A stretch of DNA of 64,000 nucleotides from Panagrolaimus kolymaensis (taxonomy: Eukaryota; Nematoda; Chromadorea; Rhabditida; Panagrolaimidae), in contig JAJQJQ010000011.1 of assembly GCA_028622995.1 (NCBI GenBank), positions 5,738,661-5,802,660 on the forward strand, read 5' to 3'. A model generated the notes under the pieces. The model saw nothing but the letters and a program-made list of their open reading frames with translations, searched no databases and was not told where the DNA came from. The position numbers and the translations under genes were made by a program. Numbering within the stretch: the stretch's first letter is position 1; every line of letters begins with the position of its first letter. Of this stretch, positions 17,105-31,300 are shown in pieces.

Positions 17105-20100
17105 CTTTGCCATTGATAAGGCAATTTCCAGTAAAAAAAAATATTCGAGATTGAAAATAAAAAAGTTCTGAATTTTTAGAATTTTAAAGATCTGAAACAT
17201 TAAAAATTTTTGCTATATTTATACCAAATATCGAAGGGACTCGGAGAGTTTCCTCTATCAATAATTTGTTTGCCTTTTTTCATGCAGATTCCAGTCAAAA
17301 AAAAAATATGCGAGATTGAAAATAAAAAAGTTCTGAATTTTAGAATTTTAAGGATCTGAAACATTAAAAATTTTTGCTATATTTATACCAAATATCGAAG
17401 GGACTCGGAGAGTTTCCTCTATCAATAATTTGTTTGCCTTTTTTCATGCAGATTCCAGTCAAAAAAAAAATATGCGAGATTGAAAATAAAAAAGTTCTGA
17501 ATTTTAGAATTTTAAGGATCTGAAACATTAAAAATTTTTGCTATATTTATACCAAATATCGAAGGGACTCGGAGAGTTTCCTCTATCAATAATTTGTTTG
17601 CCTTTTTTCATGCAGATTCCAGTCAAAAAAAAAATATGCGAGATTGAAAATAAAAAAGTTCTGAATTTTAGAATTTTAAGGATCTGAAACATTAAAAATT
17701 TTTGTTATATTTATACCAAATATCGAAGGGACTCGGAGAGTTTCCTCTATCAATAATTTGTTTGCCTTTTTTCATGCAGATTCCAGTCAAAAAAAAAATA
17801 TGCGAGATTGAAAATAAAAAAGTTCTGAATTTTAGAATTTTAAGGATCTGAAACATTAAAAATTTTTGCTATATTTATACCAAATATCGAAGGGACTCGG
17901 AGAGTTTCCTCTATCAATAATTTGTTTGCCTTTTTTCATGCAGATTCCAGTCAAAAAAAAAATATGCGAGATTGAAAATAAAAAAGTTCTGAATTTTAGA
18001 ATTTTAAGGATCTGAAACATTAAAAATTTTTGTTATATTTATAACAAATATCGAAGGGACTCGGAGAGTTTCCTCTATCAATAATTTGTTTGCCTTTTTT
18101 CATGCAGATTCCAGTCAAAAAAAAAATATGCGAGATTGAAAATAAAAAAGTTCTGAATTTTAGAATTTTAAGGATCTGAAACATTAAAAATTTTTGCTAT
18201 ATTTATACCAAATATCGAAGGGACTCGGAGAGTTTCCTCTATCAATAATTTGTTTGCCTTTTTTCATGCAGATTCCAGTCAAAAAAAAATATGCGAGATT
18301 GAAAATAAAAAAGTTCTGAATTTTAGAATTTTAAGGATCTGAAACATTAAAAATTTTTGTTATATTTATACCAAATATCGAAGGGACTCGGAGAGTTTCC
18401 TCTATCAATAATTTGTTTGCCTTTTTTCATGCAGATTCCAGTCAAAAAAAAAATATGCGAGATTGAAAATAAAAAAGTTCTGAATTTTAGAATTTTAAGG
18501 ATCTGAAACATTAAAAATTTTTGCTATATTTATACCAAATATCGAAGGGACTCGGAGAGTTTCCTCTATCAATAATTTGTTTGCCTTTTTTCATGCAGAT
18601 TCCAGTCAAAAAAAAAATATGCGAGATTGAAAATAAAAAAGTTCTGAATTTTAGAATTTTAAGGATCTGAAACATTAAAAATTTTTGCTATATTTATACC
18701 AAATATCGAAGGGACTCGGAGAGTTTCCTCTATCAATAATTTGTTTGCCTTTTTTCATGCAGATTCCAGTCAAAAAAAAAATATGCGAGATTGAAAATAA
18801 AAAAGTTCTGAATTTTAGAATTTTAAGGATCTGAAACATTAAAAATTTTTGCTATATTTATACCAAATATCGAAGGGACTCGGAGAGTTTCCTCTATCAA
18901 TAATTTGTTTGCCTTTTTTCATGCAGATTCCAGTCAAAAAAAAAATATGCGAGATTGAAAATAAAAAAGTTCTGAATTTTAGAATTTTAAGGATCTGAAA
19001 CATTAAAAATTTTTGCTATATTTATACCAAATATCGAAGGGACTCGGAGAGTTTCCTCTATCAATAATTTGTTTGCCTTTTTTCATGCAGATTCCAGTCA
19101 AAAAAAAAATATGCGAGATTGAAAATAAAAAAGTTCTGAATTTTAGAATTTTAAGGATCTGAAACATTAAAAATTTTTGTTATATTTATACCAAATATCG
19201 AAGGGACTCGGAGAGTTTCCTCTATCAATAATTTGTTTGCCTTTTTTCATGCAGATTCCAGTCAAAAAAAAAATATGCGAGATTGAAAATAAAAAAGTTC
19301 TGAATTTTAGAATTTTAAGGATCTGAAACATTAAAAATTTTTGCTATATTTATACCAAATATCGAAGGGACTCGGAGAGTTTCCTCTATCAATAATTTGT
19401 TTGCCTTTTTTCATGCAGATTCCAGTCAAAAAAAAAATATGCGAGATTGAAAATAAAAAAGTTCTGAATTTTAGAATTTTAAGGATCTGAAACATTAAAA
19501 ATTTTTGTTATATTTATACCAAATATCGAAGGGACTCGGAGAGTTTCCTCTATCAATAATTTGTTTGCCTTTTTTCATGCAGATTCCAGTCAAAAAAAAA
19601 ATATGCGAGATTGAAAATAAAAAAGTTCTGAATTTTAGAATTTTAAGGATCTGAAACATTAAAAATTTTTGCTATATTTATACCAAATATCGAAGGGACT
19701 CGGAGAGTTTCCTCTATCAATAATTTGTTTGCCTTTTTTCATGCAGATTCCAGTCAAAAAAAAAATATGCGAGATTGAAAATAAAAAAGTTCTGAATTTT
19801 AGAATTTTAAGGATCTGAAACATTAAAAATTTTTGCTATATTTATACCAAATATCGAAGGGACTCGGAGAGTTTCCTCTATCAATAATTTGTTTGCCTTT
19901 TTTCATGCAGATTCCAGTCAAAAAAAAAATATGCGAGATTGAAAATAAAAAAGTTCTGAATTTTAGAATTTTAAGGATCTGAAACATTAAAAATTTTTGT
20001 TATATTTATACCAAATATCGAAGGGACTCGGAGAGTTTCCTCTATCAATAATTTGTTTGCCTTTTTTCATGCAGATTCCAGTCAAAAAAAAAATATGCGA

Positions 20101-23100
20101 GATTGAAAATAAAAAAGTTCTGAATTTTAGAATTTTAAGGATCTGAAACATTAAAAATTTTTGCTATATTTATACCAAATATCGAAGGGACTCGGAGAGT
20201 TTCCTCTATCAATAATTTGTTTGCCTTTTTTCATGCAGATTCCAGTCAAAAAAAAAATATGCGAGATTGAAAATAAAAAAGTTCTGAATTTTAGAATTTT
20301 AAGGATCTGAAACATTAAAAATTTTTGTTATATTTATACCAAATATCGAAGGGACTCGGAGAGTTTCCTCTATCAATAATTTGTTTGCCTTTTTTCATGC
20401 AGATTCCAGTCAAAAAAAAAATATGCGAGATTGAAAATAAAAAAGTTCTGAATTTTAGAATTTTAAGGATCTGAAACATTAAAAATTTTTGCTATATTTA
20501 TACCAAATATCGAAGGGACTCGGAGAGTTTCCTCTATCAATAATTTGTTTGCCTTTTTTCATGCAGATTCCAGTCAAAAAAAAAATATGCGAGATTGAAA
20601 ATAAAAAAGTTCTGAATTTTAGAATTTTAAGGATCTGAAACATTAAAAATTTTTGCTATATTTATACCAAATATCGAAGGGACTCGGAGAGTTTCCTCTA
20701 TCAATAATTTGTTTGCCTTTTTTCATGCAGATTCCAGTCAAAAAAAAAATATGCGAGATTGAAAATAAAAAAGTTCTGAATTTTAGAATTTTAAGGATCT
20801 GAAACATTAAAAATTTTTGTTATATTTATACCAAATATCGAAGGGACTCGGAGAGTTTCCTCTATCAATAATTTGTTTGCCTTTTTTCATGCAGATTCCA
20901 GTCAAAAAAAAAATATGCGAGATTGAAAATAAAAAAGTTCTGAATTTTAGAATTTTAAGGATCTGAAACATTAAAAATTTTTGCTATATTTATACCAAAT
21001 ATCGAAGGGACTCGGAGAGTTTCCTCTATCAATAATTTGTTTGCCTTTTTTCATGCAGATTCCAGTCAAAAAAAAAATATGCGAGATTGAAAATAAAAAA
21101 GTTCTGAATTTTAGAATTTTAAGGATCTGAAACATTAAAAATTTTTGCTATATTTATACCAAATATCGAAGGGACTCGGAGAGTTTCCTCTATCAATAAT
21201 TTGTTTGCCTTTTTTCATGCAGATTCCAGTCAAAAAAAAAATATGCGAGATTGAAAATAAAAAAGTTCTGAATTTTAGAATTTTAAGGATCTGAAACATT
21301 AAAAATTTTTGTTATATTTATACCAAATATCGAAGGGACTCGGAGAGTTTCCTCTATCAATAATTTGTTTGCCTTTTTTCATGCAGATTCCAGTCAAAAA
21401 AAAAATATGCGAGACTGAAAATAAAAAAGTTCTGAATTTTAGAATTTTAAGGATCTGAAACATTAAAAATTTTTGCTATATTTATACCAAATATCGAAGG
21501 GACTCGGAGAGTTTCCTCTATCAATAATTTGTTTGCCTTTTTTCATGCAGATTCCAGTCAAAAAAAAAATATGCGAGATTGAAAATAAAAAAGTTCTGAA
21601 TTTTAGAATTTTAAGGATCTGAAACATTAAAAATTTTTGCTATATTTATACCAAATATCGAAGGGACTCGGAGAGTTTCCTCTATCAATAATTTGTTTGC
21701 CTTTTTTCATGCAGATTCCAGTCAAAAAAAAAATATGCGAGATTGAAAATAAAAAAGTTCTGAATTTTAGAATTTTAAGGATCTGAAACATTAAAAATTT
21801 TTGTTATATTTATACCAAATATCGAAGGGACTCGGAGAGTTTCCTCTATCAATAATTTGTTTGCCTTTTTTCATGCAGATTCCAGTCAAAAAAAAAATAT
21901 GCGAGATTGAAAATAAAAAAGTTCTGAATTTTAGAATTTTAAGGATCTGAAACATTAAAAATTTTTGCTATATTTATACCAAATATCGAAGGGACTCGGA
22001 GAGTTTCCTCTATCAATAATTTGTTTGCCTTTTTTCATGCAGATTCCAGTCAAAAAAAAAATATGCGAGATTGAAAATAAAAAAGTTCTGAATTTTAGAA
22101 TTTTAAGGATCTGAAACATTAAAAATTTTTGCTATATTTATACCAAATATCGAAGGGACTCGGAGAGTTTCCTCTATCAATAATTTGTTTGCCTTTTTTC
22201 ATGCAGATTCCAGTCAAAAAAAAAATATGCGAGATTGAAAATAAAAAAGTTCTGAATTTTAGAATTTTAAGGATCTGAAACATTAAAAATTTTTGTTATA
22301 TTTATACCAAATATCGAAGGGACTCGGAGAGTTTCCTCTATCAATAATTTGTTTGCCTTTTTTCATGCAGATTCCAGTCAAAAAAAAAATATGCGAGATT
22401 GAAAATAAAAAAGTTCTGAATTTTAGAATTTTAAGGATCTGAAACATTAAAAATTTTTGCTATATTTATACCAAATATCGAAGGGACTCGGAGAGTTTCC
22501 TCTATCAATAATTTGTTTGCCTTTTTTCATGCAGATTCCAGTCAAAAAAAAAATATGCGAGATTGAAAATAAAAAAGTTCTGAATTTTAGAATTTTAAGG
22601 ATCTGAAACATTAAAAATTTTTGTTATATTTATACCAAATATCGAAGGGACTCGGAGAGTTTCCTCTATCAATAATTTGTTTGCCTTTTTTCATGCAGAT
22701 TCCAGTCAAAAAAAAAATATGCGAGATTGAAAATAAAAAAGTTCTGAATTTTAGAATTTTAAGGATCTGAAACATTAAAAATTTTTGCTATATTTATACC
22801 AAATATCGAAGGGACTCGGAGAGTTTCCTCTATCAATAATTTGTTTGCCTTTTTTCATGCAGATTCCAGTCAAAAAAAAAATATGCGAGATTGAAAATAA
22901 AAAAGTTCTGAATTTTAGAATTTTAAGGATCTGAAACATTAAAAATTTTTGCTATATTTATACCAAATATCGAAGGGACTCGGAGAGTTTCCTCTATCAA
23001 TAATTTGTTTGCCTTTTTTCATGCAGATTCCAGTCAAAAAAAAAATATGCGAGATTGAAAATAAAAAAGTTCTGAATTTTAGAATTTTAAGGATCTGAAA

Positions 23101-25046
23101 CATTAAAAATTTTTGCTATATTTATACCAAATATCGAAGGGACTCGGAGAGTTTCCTCTATCAATAATTTGTTTGCCTTTTTTCATGCAGATTCCAGTCA
23201 AAAAAAAAATATGCGAGATTGAAAATAAAAAAGTTCTGAATTTTAGAATTTTAAGGATCTGAAACATTAAAAATTTTTGCTATATTTATACCAAATATCG
23301 AAGGGACTCGGAGAGTTTCCTCTATCAATAATTTGTTTGCCTTTTTTCATGCAGATTCCAGTCAAAAAAAAAATATGCGAGATTGAAAATAAAAAAGTTC
23401 TGAATTTTAGAATTTTAAGGATCTGAAACATTAAAAATTTTTGCTATATTTATACCAAATATCGAAGGGACTCGGAGAGTTTCCTCTATCAATAATTTGT
23501 TTGCCTTTTTTCATGCAGATTCCAGTCAAAAAAAAAATATGCGAGATTGAAAATAAAAAAGTTCTGAATTTTAGAATTTTAAGGATCTGAAACATTAAAA
23601 ATTTTTGTTATATTTATACCAAATATCGAAGGGACTCGGAGAGTTTCCTCTATCAATAATTTATTTGCCTTTATTCATGCGTTTTGAAGTCAAAAAAAAA
23701 ATATGCGAGATTGAAAATAAAAAAGTTCTGAATTTTAGAATTTTAAGGATCTGAAACATTAAAAATTTTTGTTATATTTATACCAAATATCGAAGGGACT
23801 CGGAGAGTTTCCTCTATCAATAATTTGTTTGCCTTTTTTCATGCAGATTCCAGTCAAAAAAAAAATATGCGAGATTGAAAATAAAAAAGTTCTGAATTTT
23901 AGAATTTTAAGGATCTGAAACATTAAAAATTTTTGTTATATTTATACCAAATATCGAAGGGACTCGGAGAGTTTCCTCTATCAATAATTTATTTGCCTTT
24001 TTTCATGCAGATTCCAGTCAAAAAAAATATATGCGAGATTGAAAATAAAAAAGTTCTGAATTTTAAGGATCTGCAACATTAAAAATTTTTGCTTTATTTA
24101 TACCAAATATCGAAGGGACTCGGAGAGTTTCCTCTATCAATAATTTATTTGCCTTTATTCATGCGTTTTGAAGTCAAAAAAAATATATGCGAGATTGAAA
24201 ATAAAAAAGTTCTAAATTTTTAGAATTTTAAGGATCTGCAACATTAAAAATTTTTGCTTTATTTATACCAAAAATCGAAGGGACTCGGAGAGTTTCCTCT
24301 ATCAATAATTTATTTGCCTTTTTTCATGCAGATTCCAGTCAAAAAAAATATATGCGAGATTGAAAATAAAAAAGTTCTGAATTTAAAGGATCTGCAACAT
24401 TAAAAATTTTTGCTTTATTTATACCAAATATCGAAGGGACTCGGAGAGTTTCCTCTATCAATAATTTATTTGCCTTTATTCATGCGTTTTGAAGTCAAAA
24501 AAAATATATGCGAGATTGAAAATAAAAAAGTTCTAAATTTTTAGAATTTTAAGGATCTGAAACATTAAAAATTTTTGCTATATTTATACCAAATATCGAA
24601 GGGACTCGGAGAGTTTCCTCTATCAATAATTTATTTGCCTTTATTCATGCGTTTTGAAGTCAAAAAAAATATATGCGAGATTGAAAATAAAAAAGTTCTG
24701 AATTTTAAGGATCTGCAACATTAAAAATTTTTGCTTTATTTATACCAAAAATCGAAGGGACTCGGAGAGTTTCCTCTATCAATAATTTATTTGCCTTTAT
24801 TTATGCGTTTTGAAGTCAAAAAAAATATATGCGAGATTGAAAATAAAAAAGTTCTAAATTTTTAGAATTTTAAGGATCTGCAACATTAAAAATTTTTGCT
24901 TTATTTATACCAAAAATCGAAGGGACTCGGAGAGTTTCCTCTATCAATAATTTATTTGCCTTTATTCATGCGTTTTGAAGTCAAAAAAAATATATGCGAG
25001 ATTGAAAATAAAAAAGTTCTAAATTTTTAGAATTTTAAGGATCTGA
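17105..25046 (+). repeat. Sat1 tandem satellite array, 164-bp unit, about 48 copies
   Basis: The conserved block tcgaagggactcggagag recurs every 164 bp (17,231, 17,395, 17,559 and on). Interior units are nearly identical, differing mostly at one C/T position (gctatat or gttatat) and occasional single bases. The first unit is divergent, and the last 1.4 kb, from about 23,650, is decayed. Each unit contains a run of 9-10 A. No coding potential is seen. Confidence 0.97.
23650..25046 (+). repeat. Diverged right edge of Sat1
   Basis: Units here carry tattcatgcgttttgaag instead of tttcatgcagattccag, ctttattta instead of ctatattta, and some lack the tagaattttaagg duplication, so unit length varies. 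Two unit types partly alternate. Old units at array edges are expected when unequal exchange homogenises only the middle. Confidence 0.85.
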
Positions 25047-25320
25047 GTGCAGAATTTTTGGAAAGTTTTGAATCAAAAGATTCTTACTTTTGTTTGAAAA
25101 TGTTTTTAATAGAGCCAGAATAAATTTCCAATCAATAATCTCGGACTACCATTTTTTGCTTCAAGGCATCAATAAAAAATATTTTGGTAGTTCGCTGTGT
25201 GCAGAATTTTTGGAAAGTTTTGAATCAAAAGATTCTTACTTTTGTTTCATTCAAAAATAACATTAATAGAGGCCATTTTCTTATTCCCTTTCTGCGAGAG
25301 ATTTGGTGGCCATGTTTCAT
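25047..25320. repeat. Sat1/Sat2 junction with 49-bp direct repeats
   Basis: Non-satellite sequence separates the two arrays. A 49-bp segment beginning gtgcagaatttttggaaag occurs at 25,047-25,095 and again at 25,199-25,247. The spacer includes a GC-poor unique stretch and no coding frame of note. Confidence 0.85.
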
Positions 25321-28300
25321 ATAATTTTTTTGACTGGAATACGCATGAAAAATGCAGAATAAATTAATGAGAAAGAAAACTCTCCGAGTTCCATCGATTT
25401 TTAGTTCAAATTAACTCAAATTTTTTTGTTGTTCAGGCTTAACAGAATTCTAAAATTCAGAACTTTTTTATTTTGAATGAGGCATATAATTTTTTTGACT
25501 GGAATACGCATGAAAAATGCAGAATAAATTAATGAGAAAAAAAACTTTCCAAGTTCCATCGATTTTTAGTTCAAATTAACTCAAATTTTTTTGTTGTTCA
25601 GGCTTAACAGAATTCTAAAATTCAGAACTTTTTTATTTTGAATGTGGCATATAATTTTTTTGACTGGAATACGCATGAAAAATGCAGAATAAATTAATGA
25701 GAAAGAAAACTCTCCGAGTTCCATCGATTTTTAGTTCAAATTAACTCAAATTTTTTTGATGTTCAGGTTTAACAGAATTCTAAAATTCAGAACTTTTTTT
25801 ATTTTGAATCATCGACATAATTTTTTTGACTGGAATACGCATGAAAAATGCAGAATAAATTAATGAGAAAGAAAACTCTCCGAGTTCCATCGATTTTTAG
25901 TTCAAATTAACTCAAAGTTTTTTGATGTTCAGGTTTAACAGAATTCTAAAATTCAGAACTTTTTTATTTTAAATCATCGACATAATTTTTTTGACTGGAA
26001 TACGCATGAAAAATGCAGAATAAATTAATGAGAAAGAAAACTCTCCGAGTTCCATCGATTTTTAGTTCAAATTAACTCAAAGTTTTTTGATGTTCAGGTT
26101 TAACAGAATTCTAAAATTCAGAGCTTTTTTATTTTAAATCATCGACATAATTTTTTTGACTGGAATACGCATGAAAAATGCAGAATAAATTAATGAGAAA
26201 GAAAACTCTCCGAGTTCCATCGATTTTTAGTTCAAATTAACTCAAATTTTTTTGATGTTCAGGTTTAACAGAATTCTAAAATTCAGAACTTTTTTTATTT
26301 TGAATCATCGACATAATTTTTTTGACTGGAATACGCATGAAAAATGCAGAATAAATTAATGAGAAAGAAAACTCTCCGAGTTCCATCGATTTTTAGTTCA
26401 AATTAACTCAAATTTTTTTGATGTTCAGGTTTAACAGAATTCTAAAATTCAGAACTTTTTTATTTTGAATAATCGACATAATTTTTTTGACGGGAATACG
26501 CATGAAAAATGCAGAATAAATTAATGAGAAAGAAAACTCTCCGAGTTCCATCGATTTTTAGTTCAAATTAACTCAAATTTTTTTGATGTTCAGGTTTAAC
26601 AGAATTCTAAAATTCAGAACTTTTTTTATTTTGAATCATCGACATAATTTTTTTGACGGGAATACGCATGAAAAATGCAGAATAAATTAATGAGAAAGAA
26701 AACTTTCCGAGTTCCATCGATTTTTAGTTCAAATTAACTCAAATTTTTTTGATGTTCAGGTTTAACAGAATTCTAAAATTCAGAACTTTTTTTATTTTGA
26801 ATCATCGACATAATTTTTTTGACGGGAATACGCATGAAAAATGCAGAATAAATTAATGAGAAAGAAAACTCTCCGAGTTCCATCGATTTTTAGTTCAAAT
26901 TAACTCAAATTTTTTTGATGTTCAGGTTTAACAGAATTCTAAAATTCAGAACTTTTTTATTTTGAATAATCGACATAATTTTTTTGACGGGAATACGCAT
27001 GAAAAATGCAGAATAAATTAATGAGAAAAAAAACTTTCCAAGTTCCATCGATTTTTAGTTCAAATTAACTCAAATTTTTTTGTTGTTCAGGCTTAACAGA
27101 ATTCTAAAATTCAGAACTTTTTTATTTTGAATGAGGCATATAATTTTTTTGACTGGAATACGCATGAAAAATGCAGAATAAATTAATGAGAAAGAAAACT
27201 CTCCGAGTTCCATCGATTTTTAGTTCAAATTAACTCAAATTTTTTTGTTGTTCAGGCTTAACAGAATTCTAAAATTCAGAACTTTTTTATTTTGAATGAG
27301 GCATATAATTTTTTTGACTGGAATACGCATGAAAAATGCAGAATAAATTAATGAGAAAAAAAACTTTCCAAGTTCCATCGATTTTTAGTTCAAATTAACT
27401 CAAATTTTTTTGTTGTTCAGGTTTAACAGAATTCTAAAATTCAGAACTTTTTTTATTTTGAATCATCGACATAATTTTTTTGACTGGAATACGCATGAAA
27501 AATGCAGAATAAATTAATGAGAAAAAAAACTTTCCAAGTTCCATCGATTTTTAGTTCAAATTAACTCAAATTTTTTTGTTGTTCAGGTTTAACAGAATTC
27601 TAAAATTCAGAACTTTTTTTATTTTGAATCATCGACATAATTTTTTTGACTGGAATACGCATGAAAAATGCAGAATAAATTAATGAGAAAGAAAACTCTC
27701 CGAGTTCCATCGATTTTTAGTTCAAATTAACTCAAATTTTTTTGTTGTTCAGGCTTAACAGAATTCTAAAATTCAGAACTTTTTTATTTTGAATGTGGCA
27801 TATAATTTTTTTGACTGGAATACGCATGAAAAATGCAGAATAAATTAATGAGAAAGAAAACTCTCCGAGTTCCATCGATTTTTAGTTCAAATTAACTCAA
27901 ATTTTTTTGATGTTCAGGTTTAACAGAATTCTAAAATTCAGAACTTTTTTTATTTTGAATCATCGACATAATTTTTTTGACTGGAATACGCATGAAAAAT
28001 GCAGAATAAATTAATGAGAAAGAAAACTCTCCGAGTTCCATCGATTTTTAGTTCAAATTAACTCAAAGTTTTTTGATGTTCAGGTTTAACAGAATTCTAA
28101 AATTCAGAACTTTTTTATTTTAAATCATCGACATAATTTTTTTGACTGGAATACGCATGAAAAATGCAGAATAAATTAATGAGAAAGAAAACTCTCCGAG
28201 TTCCATCGATTTTTAGTTCAAATTAACTCAAATTTTTTTGATGTTCAGGTTTAACAGAATTCTAAAATTCAGAACTTTTTTATTTTGAATAATCGACATA

Positions 28301-31300
28301 ATTTTTTTGACTGGAATACGCATGAAAAATGCAGAATAAATTAATGAGAAAGAAAACTCTCCGAGTTCCATCGATTTTTAGTTCAAATTAACTCAAATTT
28401 TTTTGTTGTTCAGGCTTAACAGAATTCTAAAATTCAGAACTTTTTTATTTTGAATAATCGACATAATTTTTTTGACTGGAATACGCATGAAAAATGCAGA
28501 ATAAATTAATGAGAAAGAAAACTCTCCGAGTTCCATCGATTTTTAGTTCAAATTAACTCAAATTTTTTTGATGTTCAGGTTTAACAGAATTCTAAAATTC
28601 AGAACTTTTTTATTTTGAATAATCGACATAATTTTTTTGACTGGAATACGCATGAAAAATGCAGAATAAATTAATGAGAAAGAAAACTCTCCGAGTTCCA
28701 TCGATTTTTAGTTCAAATTAACTCAAATTTTTTTGATGTTCAGGTTTAACAGAATTCTAAAATTCAGAACTTTTTTTATTTTGAATCATCGACATAATTT
28801 TTTTGACTGGAATACGCATGAAAAATGCAGAATAAATTAATGAGAAAGAAAACTCTCCGAGTTCCATCGATTTTTAGTTCAAATTAACTCAAATTTTTTT
28901 GATGTTCAGGTTTAACAGAATTCTAAAATTCAGAACTTTTTTATTTTGAATAATCGACATAATTTTTTTGACGGGAATACGCATGAAAAATGCAGAATAA
29001 ATTAATGAGAAAGAAAACTCTCCGAGTTCCATCGATTTTTAGTTCAAATTAACTCAAATTTTTTTGATGTTCAGGTTTAACAGAATTCTAAAATTCAGAA
29101 CTTTTTTATTTTGAATAATCGACATAATTTTTTTGACTGGAATACGCATGAAAAATGCAGAATAAATTAATGAGAAAGAAAACTCTCCGAGTTCCATCGA
29201 TTTTTAGTTCAAATTAACTCAAATTTTTTTGTTGTTCAGGCTTAACAGAATTCTAAAATTCAGAACTTTTTTATTTTGAATGAGGCATATAATTTTTTTG
29301 ACTGGAATACGCATGAAAAATGCAGAATAAATTAATGAGAAAAAAAACTTTCCAAGTTCCATCGATTTTTAGTTCAAATTAACTCAAATTTTTTTGTTGT
29401 TCAGGCTTAACAGAATTCTAAAATTCAGAACTTTTTTATTTTGAATGAGGCATATAATTTTTTTGACTGGAATACGCATGAAAAATGCAGAATAAATTAA
29501 TGAGAAAAAAAACTTTCCAAGTTCCATCGATTTTTAGTTCAAATTAACTCAAAGTTTTTTGATGTTCAGGTTTAACAGAATTCTAAAATTCAGAACTTTT
29601 TTATTTTGAATGTGGCATATAATTTTTTTGACTGGAATACGCATGAAAAATGCAGAATAAATTAATGAGAAAGAAAACTCTCCGAGTTCCATCGATTTTT
29701 AGTTCAAATTAACTCAAATTTTTTTGATGTTCAGGTTTAACAGAATTCTAAAATTCAGAACTTTTTTATTTTAAATCATCGACATAATTTTTTTGACTGG
29801 AATACGCATGAAAAATGCAGAATAAATTAATGAGAAAGAAAACTCTCCGAGTTCCATCGATTTTTAGTTCAAATTAACTCAAAGTTTTTTGTTGTTCAGG
29901 CTTAACCGAATTCTAAAATTCAGAACTTTTTTATTTTAAATCATCGACATAATTTTTTTGACTGGAATACGCATGAAAAATGCAGAATAAATTAATGAGA
30001 AAGAAAACTCTCCGAGTTCCATCGATTTTTAGTTCAAATTAACTCAAAGTTTTTTGTTGTTCAGGCTTAACCGAATTCTAAAATTCAGAACTTTTTTATT
30101 TTAAATCATCGACATAATTTTTTTGACTGGAATACGCATGAAAAATGCAGAATAAATTAATGAGAAAGAAAACTCTCCGAGTTCCATCGATTTTTAGTTC
30201 AAATTAACTCAAAGTTTTTTGTTGTTCAGGCTTAACCGAATTCTAAAATTCAGAACTTTTTTATTTTAAATCATCGACATAATTTTTTTGACTGGAATAC
30301 GCATGAAAAATGCAGAATAAATTAATGAGAAAGAAAACTCTCCGAGTTCCATCGATTTTTAGTTCAAATTAACTCAAAGTTTTTTGTTGTTCAGGCTTAA
30401 CCGAATTCTAAAATTCAGAACTTTTTTATTTTAAATCATCGACATAATTTTTTTGACTGGAATACGCATGAAAAATGCAGAATAAATTAATGAGAAAGAA
30501 AACTCTCCGAGTTCCATCGATTTTTAGTTCAAATTAACTCAAAGTTTTTTGATGTTCAGGTTTAACAGAATTCTAAAATTCAGAACTTTTTTATTTTGAA
30601 TGTGGCATATAATTTTTTTGACTGGAATACGCATGAAAAATGCAGAATAAATTAATGAGAAAGAAAACTCTCCGAGTTCCATCGATTTTTAGTTCAAATT
30701 AACTCAAATTTTTTTGATGTTCAGGTTTAACAGAATTCTAAAATTCAGAACTTTTTTATTTTAAATCATCGACATAATTTTTTTGACTGGAATACGCATG
30801 AAAAATGCAGAATAAATTAATGAGAAAGAAAACTCTCCGAGTTCCATCGATTTTTAGTTCAAATTAACTCAAAGTTTTTTGTTGTTCAGGCTTAACCGAA
30901 TTCTAAAATTCAGAACTTTTTTATTTTAAATCATCGACATAATTTTTTTGACTGGAATACGCATGAAAAATGCAGAATAAATTAATGAGAAAGAAAACTC
31001 TCCGAGTTCCATCGATTTTTAGTTCAAATTAACTCAAAGTTTTTTGTTGTTCAGGCTTAACCGAATTCTAAAATTCAGAACTTTTTTATTTTAAATCATC
31101 GACATAATTTTTTTGACTGGAATACGCATGAAAAATGCAGAATAAATTAATGAGAAAGAAAACTCTCCGAGTTCCATCGATTTTTAGTTCAAATTAACTC
31201 AAAGTTTTTTGTTGTTCAGGCTTAACCGAATTCTAAAATTCAGAACTTTTTTATTTTAAATCATCGACATAATTTTTTTGACTGGAATACGCATGAAAAA

